Part shown: positions 17,671 through 25,558 of the stretch, one piece after another
How the letters are laid out: the number at the start of each line of letters is the position of its first letter
How positions within the stretch are numbered: the stretch's first letter is position 1
Assembly (NCBI GenBank): GCA_017481875.1
Contig: JAFUOP010000034.1
Coordinates: 1 to 34,299, forward strand
Reading direction: 5' to 3'
DNA length: 34,299 nucleotides
From: Bacteroidaceae bacterium
GTDB lineage: Bacteria > Bacteroidota > Bacteroidia > Bacteroidales > Bacteroidaceae
Translations under genes and position numbers: made by a program
The notes under the pieces: generated by a model
Told to the model about the DNA's origin: nothing
The model's database searches: none
What the model saw: the letters and a program-made list of their open reading frames with translations, nothing else

Positions 17671-18713
17671 TCGCCCACCTCTTTGGTGCCATACTCCTTG
17701 CCACCCTCAACCTGAATGTCGGGTGTTCTCACATTGGCAGCCATAGATGCGCTCACAGCCTCGCGAATGAGCTTGCCCTCCTCCATAAGGCCGAAAGCGT
17801 ACTCGAACATCATTGCGGCCGACAAAATTGTGGCAAGGGGGTTGGCAATGTTCTTGCCGGCAGCTTGGGGCCAAGAGCCGTGTATGGGCTCAAAGAGCGA
17901 TGTGTGCACGCCCACCGAAGCCGACGGGAGCAAGCCGAGTGAGCCTGTAATAACCGAGCCCTCGTCGGTGAGAATGTCGCCAAACATATTCTCTGTAACC
18001 ATAACATCAAAAGATGTGGGCCACTGAATAAGGCGCATAGCGGCGTTGTCCACAAACATAAACTCAGTTTCCACCTCGGGGTATTGTGTGGCAATCTCTT
18101 TTGCAATCTCGCGCCACAAACGCGATGTGGCAAGCACGTTGGCTTTGTCAATTACAGTAACCTTCTTGCGGCGTTTCATTGCATACTCATAGGCTAGCTT
18201 TACAATGCGCTCAATCTCCTCGCGTGAATATACGCAAGTGTCATAAGCAACGTTGCCGTCCTCGCTGCGGCCCTGGGGACGTCCAAAGTAGAGGCCGCCG
18301 GTGAGCTCGCGTATGCACATAAAATCGGTGCCTTTGACAATGTCTGTGCGCAGTGGCGATTTATCAATCAATGCCTCAAATGTGGTAACGGGGCGCAGGT
18401 TTGCGTAAAGGCCCAGTTTCTTGCGCATTGCAAGCAGTCCCTGCTCGGGGCGCACCTTTGCATTGGGGTTGTTGTCGAAACGGAGGTCGCCCACTGCGCC
18501 AAAGAGCACCGCGTCGCTCTGCATACACAGCTCGTGAGTCTCGTCGGGGTAGGGGTTGCCTGTTGCGTCTATGGCACACGCTCCCACAAGGCCTGTCTTG
18601 TAGTTGAGTGTGTGGTTGAACTTATTACAAATAGCCTTTGTAACCTCTAATGCTTGTGCTATAATCTCCGGTCCTATACCATCGCCCGGTAGTACTGCTA
18701 TATTAAAATTCAT
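17640..18713 (-). CDS. leuB: 3-Isopropylmalate dehydrogenase
   Basis: Encodes 357 residues, the normal family length. It oxidises and decarboxylates 3-isopropylmalate with NAD to 2-oxoisocaproate, the last step before transamination to leucine. Landmarks: [10 protein letters not shown] near the start, [11 protein letters not shown], the [15 protein letters not shown] loop, [19 protein letters not shown], the metal-binding [20 protein letters not shown] block and [20 protein letters not shown] near the C-terminus. It is fourth in the run leuA-leuC-leuD-leuB, separated from leuD by 56 bases that contain a hairpin. Its end overlaps the amidase gene by 31 bases. Confidence 0.97.
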   Translation of the reverse strand: MNFNIAVLPGDGIGPEIIAQALEVTKAICNKFNHTLNYKTGLVGACAIDATGNPYPDETHELCMQSDAVLFGAVGDLRFDNNPNAKVRPEQGLLAMRKKLGLYANLRPVTTFEALIDKSPLRTDIVKGTDFMCIRELTGGLYFGRPQGRSEDGNVAYDTCVYSREEIERIVKLAYEYAMKRRKKVTVIDKANVLATSRLWREIAKEIATQYPEVETEFMFVDNAAMRLIQWPTSFDVMVTENMFGDILTDEGSVITGSLGLLPSASVGVHTSLFEPIHGSWPQAAGKNIANPLATILSAAMMFEYAFGLMEEGKLIREAVSASMAANVRTPDIQVEGGKEYGTKEVGEWIVNYINNK

Positions 18714-18734
18714 AATGCTTTTTTATATTATATG

Positions 18735-18762
18735 ATATGCCCTCCTTGCGGGGAGAGCATAT
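18735..18762 (-). other. Intercistronic hairpin between leuD and leuB
   Basis: Arms 18735-18745 and 18752-18762 pair over 10 of 11 positions (one C/A mismatch at 18741/18756) around a 6-base loop. It begins 7 bases after the leuD stop and ends 21 bases before the leuB start. No T-run follows on the minus strand, so it is not a normal terminator; an RNA processing or stability element is the better guess. Confidence 0.6.
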
Positions 18763-18769
18763 TGCTATG

Positions 18770-19363
18770 TTAATTATTCTTTGCTTCCCAAGCCTCAATC
18801 TTCTCCTTGTTGCTCAGTAGGAAATCAATGTCGTCGAGCCCGTTCATAAGGCAATGCTTCTTGTAGCCGTTAATCTCGAATTGCTCGCTCTTGCCTGTGG
18901 CGTTGTTTGTTATTGTCTGCTGTGGGAGGTCCACGGTTACCTGCGTAGCAGGGTTCTCTTCAATCGACTCAAACAGCTCCTTCAAGAACTCCTCGCTCAC
19001 CACCACGGGCAGCACAAAGTTGTTCAGCTCGTTGTTCTTGTGAATGTCGGCAAAGAAGCTCGACACCACTACGCGGAACCCATAGTCGGCAATAGCCCAA
19101 GCAGCGTGCTCGCGGCTGGAACCACAGCCAAAATTCTTGCCTGCAACAAGAATTTTGCCACTGTACTTCGGGTTGTTCATCACAAAACTCTCAATTTTAT
19201 TGCCCTCTTTGTCGAAACGCCAGTCGCGGAACAGAAAGTCGCCGAATCCTTCACGGGTTGTGGCTTTTAAGAAACGCGCAGGCACAATCTGGTCGGTGTC
19301 GATGTTCTCCAGCGGCAATGGTATGCAACTGTCGGTGAGTATGCTGAATTTTTCCTTTTTCAT
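18770..19363 (-). CDS. leuD: 3-Isopropylmalate dehydratase small subunit
   Basis: Encodes 197 residues, the usual length for the swivel-domain subunit of isopropylmalate isomerase. With LeuC it interconverts 2- and 3-isopropylmalate. Visible landmarks are [19 protein letters not shown], the conserved loop [17 protein letters not shown] and the following [18 protein letters not shown], all aconitase-C-terminal (swivel) features. The Gly-Cys-Gly-Ser-Ser-Arg segment helps bind the substrate carboxylate. The start lies 11 bases after the leuC stop, so the two subunits are made from one transcript. Confidence 0.97.
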   Translation of the reverse strand: MKKEKFSILTDSCIPLPLENIDTDQIVPARFLKATTREGFGDFLFRDWRFDKEGNKIESFVMNNPKYSGKILVAGKNFGCGSSREHAAWAIADYGFRVVVSSFFADIHKNNELNNFVLPVVVSEEFLKELFESIEENPATQVTVDLPQQTITNNATGKSEQFEINGYKKHCLMNGLDDIDFLLSNKEKIEAWEAKNN

Positions 19364-19374
19364 CTTCTTAAAAA

Positions 19375-20769
19375 TTAGAGTAATTCACGTGGGTCTGTAA
19401 TAACACCTGTAACAGCAGCGGCAGCGGCAACATAGGGGCTTGCAAGAATTGTGTGCGAGCCGGGGCCTTGGCGGCCTTCAAAATTGCGATTGCTGGTCGA
19501 TACACAATATTTGCCTGCGGGCACCTTGTCCTCGTTCATGGCAAGGCAGGCCGAGCAGCCGGGCTCACGAATCTCGAAGCCGGCCTCTGCAAGTACCTTG
19601 TCAATGCCCTCAGCCTCTATCTGGCGTGCTACACTCCACGAACCGGGCACAATCCAGGCAGTAACATTGTCGGCCTTCTTCTTGCCTTTTACAATCTGTG
19701 CAAATGCGCGGAAGTCCTCAATGCGGCCATTGGTGCAGCTGCCCACAAATACATAATCTATGGGGTGTCCTGTAAGTTTCTCTCCGGCCTTGAACTTCAT
19801 ATATTCAAGCGATTTCAAGAACGATGCACGGCCGGCCTCATCGATGGTGTCGGCTGTGGGTATAGCCTCGGTAATGCCTATACCCATTCCGGGGTTTGTA
19901 CCGTATGTTATTCGCGGCTCAATATCCTCGGCGCGGAAGGTATATTCTTTGTCGAACACAGCGTCGGTGTCGCTTTTTAGAGTTTTCCAGTATGCAACAG
20001 CCTTCTCCCACTCCTCGCCTTTGGGTGCATAGGGGCGGCCTTTAATATACTCAAAAGTAACCTCATCGGGGGCAACCATACCACCGCGAGCACCCATTTC
20101 TATTGAAAGGTTGCACAGTGTCAGGCGGCTCTCCATACTCAGTGAGCGTATAGCCTCGCCTGCATACTCCACAAAATAACCTGTGGCACCGCTTGTGGTC
20201 ATCTGCGACATTATGTAAAGTGCTACGTCTTTTGCTGTAACGCCCTTGCCAAGCTTGCCCTCGACGCTTATGCGCATAGCCTTTGGCTTCTGCTGCAGAA
20301 TGCACTGCGAAGCCATAACCATTCCCACCTCGCTTGTGCCTATACCAAAGGCAATAGCACCCATAGCACCGTGTGTCGATGTGTGTGAGTCGCCACACAC
20401 AATAGTCATTCCCGGGAGGGTGAGTCCTTGTTCGGGGCCCACAACGTGTATGATACCGTTGTTGGGGTGCTTCATGCCCCAGTAGCTGAGCCCGAATTGT
20501 GTGGCGTTCCTGGTGAGTGCATCAACCTGCTTGCGCGACACCTCGTCTTCAATGGGCTTGTCCTGGTTTTTTGTGGGTATGTTGTGGTCGGGCATGCAGA
20601 AAATCTTGTCGGGGCGCAAGCACCCGATACCTCTGCTACGCAACTCGTCAAAGGCCTGTGGCGATGTAACCTCGTGGCAATACAAACGGTCTATGTATAG
20701 CTGTGTGGGGCCATCATCAACTTTTTGCACAACGTGTGCGTCCCATATTTTGTCAAATAAAGTGTTCAT
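19375..20769 (-). CDS. leuC: 3-Isopropylmalate dehydratase large subunit
   Basis: Encodes 464 residues from the ATG at 20769 ([14 protein letters not shown]). It is the 4Fe-4S subunit of isopropylmalate isomerase. The three cluster cysteines are C345 (SCTNGR), C405 and C408 (CSACLAM), spaced as in E. coli LeuC. Other landmarks are [20 protein letters not shown] and the [16 protein letters not shown] region near the C-terminus. The frame stays open 19 codons further upstream, but that would run into leuA, and the extra residues do not match the family, so the downstream ATG is chosen. It starts 7 bases after the leuA stop. Confidence 0.97.
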   Translation of the reverse strand: MNTLFDKIWDAHVVQKVDDGPTQLYIDRLYCHEVTSPQAFDELRSRGIGCLRPDKIFCMPDHNIPTKNQDKPIEDEVSRKQVDALTRNATQFGLSYWGMKHPNNGIIHVVGPEQGLTLPGMTIVCGDSHTSTHGAMGAIAFGIGTSEVGMVMASQCILQQKPKAMRISVEGKLGKGVTAKDVALYIMSQMTTSGATGYFVEYAGEAIRSLSMESRLTLCNLSIEMGARGGMVAPDEVTFEYIKGRPYAPKGEEWEKAVAYWKTLKSDTDAVFDKEYTFRAEDIEPRITYGTNPGMGIGITEAIPTADTIDEAGRASFLKSLEYMKFKAGEKLTGHPIDYVFVGSCTNGRIEDFRAFAQIVKGKKKADNVTAWIVPGSWSVARQIEAEGIDKVLAEAGFEIREPGCSACLAMNEDKVPAGKYCVSTSNRNFEGRQGPGSHTILASPYVAAAAAVTGVITDPRELL

Positions 20770-20776
20770 TCTCTTT

Positions 20777-22273
20777 TTAATTGTGGAACTTGTTAATACA
20801 GTCAATGTACGCCTCGACCGATGCACTTACAATGTCTGTGTTTGCACCAAATCCGTAATAGAGGCGGTCGTTGTACTCTACCTGCATGTGTACTTTACCC
20901 ATGTCATCACTTCCCTTGCTTATAGCCTGAATAGTGAACTCTTTCAACACCATCTCGCGGCGTATTATGTTCTTTAGGGCCTTTATTGCGGCATCTACGG
21001 GGCCGTTACCTGTAGCTGCGCTCTCGAACAACTCGCCCGAAATGCGCAAGCCGATGCTTGCCACCGAGCGTATGTTAAGCCCTGTTGTAACTTGCAGGTA
21101 TTCAAGTTTTATTCCCTTGTTCGAGCTGCGCTCGGCACCGGCAAGCACCAGAATGTCGTCGTCGTGTATCTCTTTCTTCTTGTCGGCAAGGCGCAGGAAC
21201 TGCTCATATACCTCGTTCAGTTTGTCGTCTTCCAATGTAACGCCAAGCACTCCCAAGCGGTATTTCAGGGCAGCGCGGCCACTGCGTGCTGTCAATACAA
21301 TAGAGTTGTCGTCTATACCCACATCTTTGGGGTTCATAATCTCGTATGTGCTAACATCTTTCAGTACACCGTCCTGGTGAATGCCCGAAGAGTGCGCAAA
21401 CGCGTTGCGCCCCACAATAGCCTTGTTTGCCTGCACGGGCATGTTCATAAGGCTCGAAATCATACGGCTTGTGGGGTAAATCTTCTGTGTGTTTATGTTG
21501 GTTTCCACCTGCAGAGTGGGGTGGCACTTGGTAATCATTACAATCTCTTCGAGCGAAGTGTTACCGGCTCTCTCGCCAATACCGTTTATGGTAACCTCCA
21601 CCTGGCGTGCACCGTTCATAACACCGGCAAGAGTGTTTGCCGTTGACATACCCAGGTCGTTGTGGCAGTGTGTGGAAATTGTTGCTTTGTGAATGCCATC
21701 GACATGCTCCATAAGATATTTAATCTTTGCGCCATACTCGGTGGGCAGGCAGTAGCCTGTTGTGTCGGGTATGTTCACCACAGTGGCACCGGCCTTAATA
21801 ACAGCCTCCACCACGCGTGCAAGGTACTCGTTGTCGGTGCGGCCTGCGTCCTCGGCATAGAACTCAATGTCCTCTACATAACGTTTTGCATATTTCACGG
21901 CAGCCACGGCACGCTCTATAATCTCCTCGCGTGTAGAACGGAACTTATACTGTATGTGGGAATCGGAAGTGCCGATACCTGTGTGTATTCTCTTGTGCTT
22001 TGCGTAACGCAGTGCATCTACAGCTACGTCGATATCTTTTTCAATACCTCGTGTGAGGGCACAGATAGTGGGCCAGGTAACAGCCTTTGATATCTCAATA
22101 ACCGAGTTGAAATCTCCGGGGCTCGAAATGGGGAATCCCGCCTCAATAACATCTACACCCAATTGCTCGAGTTGCTTTGCAACCTGAATCTTCTCAACAG
22201 TATTTAACTGGCAACCGGGCACCTGCTCTCCATCGCGCAGGGTTGTGTCAAAAATAAATAATCTATCACTCAT
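20777..22273 (-). CDS. leuA: 2-Isopropylmalate synthase
   Basis: Encodes 498 residues from ATG 22273 ([20 protein letters not shown]). It condenses 2-oxoisovalerate with acetyl-CoA, the committed step to leucine. The HMGL-like catalytic domain (about 5-270) shows the opening [13 protein letters not shown], an arginine-aspartate pair that binds metal and substrate, and H202/H204 in [15 protein letters not shown], the metal ligands. A linker (about 300-360) leads to the C-terminal LeuA regulatory domain (about 365-495, with [19 protein letters not shown]), which normally senses leucine for feedback inhibition. The frame is open for 14 further codons from ATG 22315; the shorter start fits the family. 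First gene of the leu run; no second leuA-like (citramalate synthase) gene is present between leuD and leuB. Confidence 0.96.
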   Translation of the reverse strand: MSDRLFIFDTTLRDGEQVPGCQLNTVEKIQVAKQLEQLGVDVIEAGFPISSPGDFNSVIEISKAVTWPTICALTRGIEKDIDVAVDALRYAKHKRIHTGIGTSDSHIQYKFRSTREEIIERAVAAVKYAKRYVEDIEFYAEDAGRTDNEYLARVVEAVIKAGATVVNIPDTTGYCLPTEYGAKIKYLMEHVDGIHKATISTHCHNDLGMSTANTLAGVMNGARQVEVTINGIGERAGNTSLEEIVMITKCHPTLQVETNINTQKIYPTSRMISSLMNMPVQANKAIVGRNAFAHSSGIHQDGVLKDVSTYEIMNPKDVGIDDNSIVLTARSGRAALKYRLGVLGVTLEDDKLNEVYEQFLRLADKKKEIHDDDILVLAGAERSSNKGIKLEYLQVTTGLNIRSVASIGLRISGELFESAATGNGPVDAAIKALKNIIRREMVLKEFTIQAISKGSDDMGKVHMQVEYNDRLYYGFGANTDIVSASVEAYIDCINKFHN

Positions 22274-22422
22274 TTTATTAATATTTTTTTCAGTTATACA
22301 ATTATTAAGTGCCATTGCATCGAACTACTGCGCAAGATACCGGCAGAAAATAATCTGCTTGTGTTTCTCCACCGCGTGTTCGGAATGGCAAACTAATAGG
22401 GCATAATACCTATTTAAGTTTG

Positions 22423-22430
22423 CAAAAATA
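22423..22430 (-). promoter_or_regulatory. -7 promoter element for the leu operon
   Basis: The minus strand reads TATTTTTG, an exact TAnnTTTG match, giving leuA a leader of about 145 bases. Near the leader's start is a 6-bp hairpin (AATAGG / CCTATT, 22396-22415). No leucine-rich leader peptide or T-box was seen. A -33 box is not evident. Confidence 0.45.
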
Positions 22431-22538
22431 AGAGTTTTATTTTATAATTCTATAAGTTGCAGGCTAAAAATCCAATAAAAAATAATTTTACAATAAAATG
22501 TTTTAAAAATTTTGCCATAAAAATGACAAAATGCCATT

Positions 22539-22730
22539 AGAGGCTGTTTAAATTTGTGTTCTTGATATTTTTATAGGTCTTTTTTAGAATGTTTTTTCAA
22601 TTTTCAAAGGCGCATAGCGGGCTATGTAACTGCGAAAAAGGGGAAAACAGACAAAAAGAGCATAAAAAGGCAAGCTCAATTCGCGGGCAACGTAATCATT
22701 TTTTTTTCGAAAGAAATTTAAACAGCTTCT
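22539..22730. mobile_element. MITE-like element with 17-bp terminal inverted repeats
   Basis: Bases 22539-22555 (AGAGGCTGTTTAAATTT) and 22714-22730 (AAATTTAAACAGCTTCT) are inverted repeats with 16 of 17 matches, enclosing 158 bases without a plausible gene. The 192-base size, long terminal inverted repeats and lack of coding capacity fit a miniature inverted-repeat transposable element. A T lies on each side, but a target duplication cannot be fixed. It sits between the leu promoter and the malQ promoter, ending 28 bases before the malQ -7 box. A minus-strand frame over it (22584-22775) is considered spurious. Confidence 0.6.
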
Positions 22731-22758
22731 TATATTATGGTTAAATGATAATTTTTTG

Positions 22759-22766
22759 TATTTTCG
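22759..22766 (+). promoter_or_regulatory. -7 promoter element for malQ
   Basis: TATTTTCG matches TAnnTTYG and lies 26 bases before the ATG at 22793. No good -33 box is seen; the base composition just upstream is set by the end of the MITE-like element. Confidence 0.45.
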
Positions 22767-22792
22767 CAATTCCAATTAACCAATTTTTATAT

Positions 22793-25474
22793 ATGAAGTC
22801 AATAACATTAACCATACAATACAGGGCCGCAGAGGGTGAGCAAATGCAACTTATTTATCGCGCCAAGGGAGCACAAGAGCAGGTGCTTGAAATGTACCGT
22901 GCCGGCACCGATGCTTGGGCCGTTAATTTCTCTTTGCAGGCCGATGTTGCAGTGGTGTCATACGGCTACCGCCTCGTGCGTGGTGGTAAAGTGGCACGCA
23001 ACGAGTGGGCTGTAACCCCTCACGCCCTGCAACTCAACTGCGTGAACAATAACTATTTTGTAAACGATTTGTGGCTCGACTCCCCTGTGGGCTACTATAC
23101 ACAAACCAATCTTTTCCGTTTTTTCGATAAACAGGCAAGCCCGCTCGAAGCTCCTTCGGTCAATTGGTACAACCGTAGCCTCACCTTCTCGCTCTATGCA
23201 ATGGGTGTAGAGCGTGGCGACAGGCTTGTGCTGTGCGGCGACGCTCCGCTGCTCGGCGAGTGGAATATCGACCGTGCAATATCTATGCAACAGGTAGAGC
23301 CCAACTTGTGGAGCGCAACCTTCGACGTAGAGAACCTCTGCAATGGCTGGTTGCAATTTAAGTTCGTAAGAATAGATGCCGAAGGCAATGTCTGCTGGGA
23401 AGCCGGTGAAAACCGCGTTCTCGCATTGCCCACCGTGGAAAGCTCCACCGCAATGCAATATACATTGGAGCCGGCCTCTTTCCCGGCCGGTAAAATACGC
23501 TTGGCAGGTACAGTGTTGCCACTCTTCTCAATGCGCTCGAGCCACGGTTGGGGTATTGGTGATTTTGGGGACATAAAACTAATGGCACAGTGGTTGCGCT
23601 CTACAGGCCAAAATATATTGCAACTATTACCATTGAACGATACAACAATCTTTGGTGGCGACGAAGATTCCTACCCCTATAACTGTGTCTCCGTCTATGC
23701 GCTGAACCCAATATATCTCGATATGTCGGTGCTGCCGCCACTGCAAAGCGCGAATGCCAACCGCTATTACGAAGCGCACCGCACCAAGCTCAACGAGGCT
23801 CCGGCCGTGCAATACTCGCTTGTGTATGCACTGAAAATGAAATATCTGCGCGACCTCTACAATGAGCAGGGTAGTGAGCTGCTCTCCACCGACGAGTGCC
23901 GTCGCTTCCTCGAAACCGAGAAACGCTGGTTGCGCCCATACGCAATATTCCGTTTCCTCACCGCCCGCCTGCACAGTTGCATCTGGGATTGGGATAAATA
24001 CCGCTACTACAACGAAAACACCGAGCAAGCCGTGCTTGCCGAGTACCCCGACGCTGCCCGTGAAATAGACTTCTATTCGCTTGTGCAATACCTGCTCTAC
24101 AGCCAGCTGTGCGATGCTCATAACTATGCCAATTCCATAGGCGTTGCCCTCAAGGGCGACATTCCCATAGGTGTTGCCCCCAATGGCGTAGATGTGTGGT
24201 GCGAGCGCGAGCAGTTCAACCTCCAGGTGTCGGCCGGTGCGCCCCCCGATGCCTTCTCTGCCGATGGACAGAATTGGGGGTTTCCCACATATAATTGGGA
24301 CGTTATGTCGCTCGACGGCTACTCCTGGTGGCGTCGCAGGCTGCAATATATGTCAAAATTCTTCGATGCCTATCGCATCGACCACGTGCTGGGCTTTTTC
24401 CGCATATGGGAGATACCGCACACCTCGGTAAGCGGCTTGTCGGGCAGCTTCTCGCCCAATAAACCACTGAGCCGTGAAGAGCTTGCCGCGGCAGGCTTTG
24501 TCATAGACGATGAGGCTCACTTGCAGCCATACATCACCCACGAGAAGCTCAAAGAGCTCTTTCCCCGTCGCGTGAAGTATGTGGTAGAGCGTTTCTTCGA
24601 CGAGCAGCAGGGTGGTACATACCGCTTCAAAGAGTATATAACCGGAGCGTCGCACCTTGCGTGGGAGATACACTGCAAGTGTAGTGCCACCTTCCCCGAA
24701 GCAATGAAGAAAGCCCTTCTCCGTCTCTATGGCAATGTGCTTTTCCTGCGCGACCTCAAGCAACCAGAAATGTTTGTGCCCCGTATCCTTGGCAGTGAAA
24801 CCGAGGCCTATGCACAATTGTCGCAGCAGCAACGCATAGCATACGACCGCATATACGAAGACTATTTCTATAACCGCCACACAATGCATTGGTTCGAAGA
24901 GGGTATGCGCAAGCTTGCGCCTGTGTTGCAATCTACCACAATGACAGCCTGTGGCGAAGACCTTGGAATGATACCCGCCTGTGTGCCTTGGGTGATGAAG
25001 AACCTGCAAATCCTCTCGCTCGAGATACAGCGTATGCCAAAACTCTTCGGCGAAACCTTTGCCCGCCCCGAATATTATCCCTACCTCTCCGTGGCCACAC
25101 CATCAACCCACGATATGAGCACCCTGCGTGGCTGGTGGCGCGAGGACAAAGCACTCTCAGCCGAGTTCTACCATCGCGTGCTTGGCTGCGAAGGCGAGTG
25201 CCCGCAAGAGATGACCGGTGCCGTTGCACGTGCTATTCTTGTGCAGCACCTGCAGTCGCCCGCAGCGTTTGCCCTCTTTGCTTGGCAGGATATTATGGCT
25301 ATGGACGAGCGTCTGCGCTTGGCCGACCCCGAAGCGGAGCGTATAAATGTCCCCTCGAACCGCGACCATATGTGGAACTACCGTATGCACTTGCCTATAG
25401 AGGATTTAATGCAAGAACGCGCCTTCAACGATGCCCTCCGTGCTATGATAGCCGATTCCGGCCGTGGAGTGTGA
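22793..25474 (+). CDS. malQ: 4-Alpha-glucanotransferase, DPE2 type (CBM20-CBM20-GH77)
   Basis: Encodes 893 residues from ATG 22793 (MKSITLTIQYRAAEGEQ). It transfers glucan units between maltose, malto-oligosaccharides and larger glucans, releasing glucose. Two N-terminal starch-binding CBM20-like domains (about 1-115 and 125-250; the second has GDAPLLGEWNIDRAISMQ) precede a GH77 catalytic domain. Catalytic residues by family comparison: nucleophile D530 (YRIDHVLGFFRIWE), acid/base E722 (CGEDLG) and D774 (STHDMSTLRGWW). Between the first catalytic part and the last is the DPE2-type insertion, and the sequence tracks plant DPE2 (GQNWGFPTYNW, YPYNCVSVYALNPIYL), making it longer than the roughly 700-residue E. 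coli MalQ. No signal peptide is present, so it acts in the cytoplasm. An in-frame upstream ATG at 22745 lies before the promoter and was rejected. Confidence 0.95.
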   Translation: MKSITLTIQYRAAEGEQMQLIYRAKGAQEQVLEMYRAGTDAWAVNFSLQADVAVVSYGYRLVRGGKVARNEWAVTPHALQLNCVNNNYFVNDLWLDSPVGYYTQTNLFRFFDKQASPLEAPSVNWYNRSLTFSLYAMGVERGDRLVLCGDAPLLGEWNIDRAISMQQVEPNLWSATFDVENLCNGWLQFKFVRIDAEGNVCWEAGENRVLALPTVESSTAMQYTLEPASFPAGKIRLAGTVLPLFSMRSSHGWGIGDFGDIKLMAQWLRSTGQNILQLLPLNDTTIFGGDEDSYPYNCVSVYALNPIYLDMSVLPPLQSANANRYYEAHRTKLNEAPAVQYSLVYALKMKYLRDLYNEQGSELLSTDECRRFLETEKRWLRPYAIFRFLTARLHSCIWDWDKYRYYNENTEQAVLAEYPDAAREIDFYSLVQYLLYSQLCDAHNYANSIGVALKGDIPIGVAPNGVDVWCEREQFNLQVSAGAPPDAFSADGQNWGFPTYNWDVMSLDGYSWWRRRLQYMSKFFDAYRIDHVLGFFRIWEIPHTSVSGLSGSFSPNKPLSREELAAAGFVIDDEAHLQPYITHEKLKELFPRRVKYVVERFFDEQQGGTYRFKEYITGASHLAWEIHCKCSATFPEAMKKALLRLYGNVLFLRDLKQPEMFVPRILGSETEAYAQLSQQQRIAYDRIYEDYFYNRHTMHWFEEGMRKLAPVLQSTTMTACGEDLGMIPACVPWVMKNLQILSLEIQRMPKLFGETFARPEYYPYLSVATPSTHDMSTLRGWWREDKALSAEFYHRVLGCEGECPQEMTGAVARAILVQHLQSPAAFALFAWQDIMAMDERLRLADPEAERINVPSNRDHMWNYRMHLPIEDLMQERAFNDALRAMIADSGRGV

Positions 25475-25498
25475 TTATAGTGTTTAAAGTATTTCTTA

Positions 25499-25544
25499 AT
25501 AACAAAAACAGCCGTGGCTTGTGAGCCACGGCTGTTTTTGTTAT
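25499..25544. terminator. Shared bidirectional terminator (malQ / M60 peptidase)
   Basis: Perfect inverted repeat with 21-base arms (25499-25519 and 25524-25544) and loop TGTG. The core is AGCCGTGGCT with A5 and T5 runs outside, so it works on both strands, 24 bases after the malQ stop and 14 bases after the M60 gene stop. Confidence 0.93.
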
Positions 25545-25558
25545 ATATCTTCAATCAA

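Noticed and set aside
18735-18762. leuD-leuB hairpin as a terminator
   Set aside because: No T-run follows on the minus strand and the next gene of the same pathway starts 21 bases later.
20770-20826. 19-codon N-terminal extension of leuC
   Set aside because: Would overlap the leuA end; the extra residues do not resemble LeuC, which starts at MNTLFDKIW.
22584-22775. 63-codon minus-strand frame over the MITE-like element
   Set aside because: Runs through one terminal inverted repeat into the malQ promoter; better explained as noncoding repeat sequence.
23627-24346. 239-codon minus-strand frame
   Set aside because: Antisense within malQ, whose catalytic residues and domains are intact; the frame has no recognisable domain or start signals.
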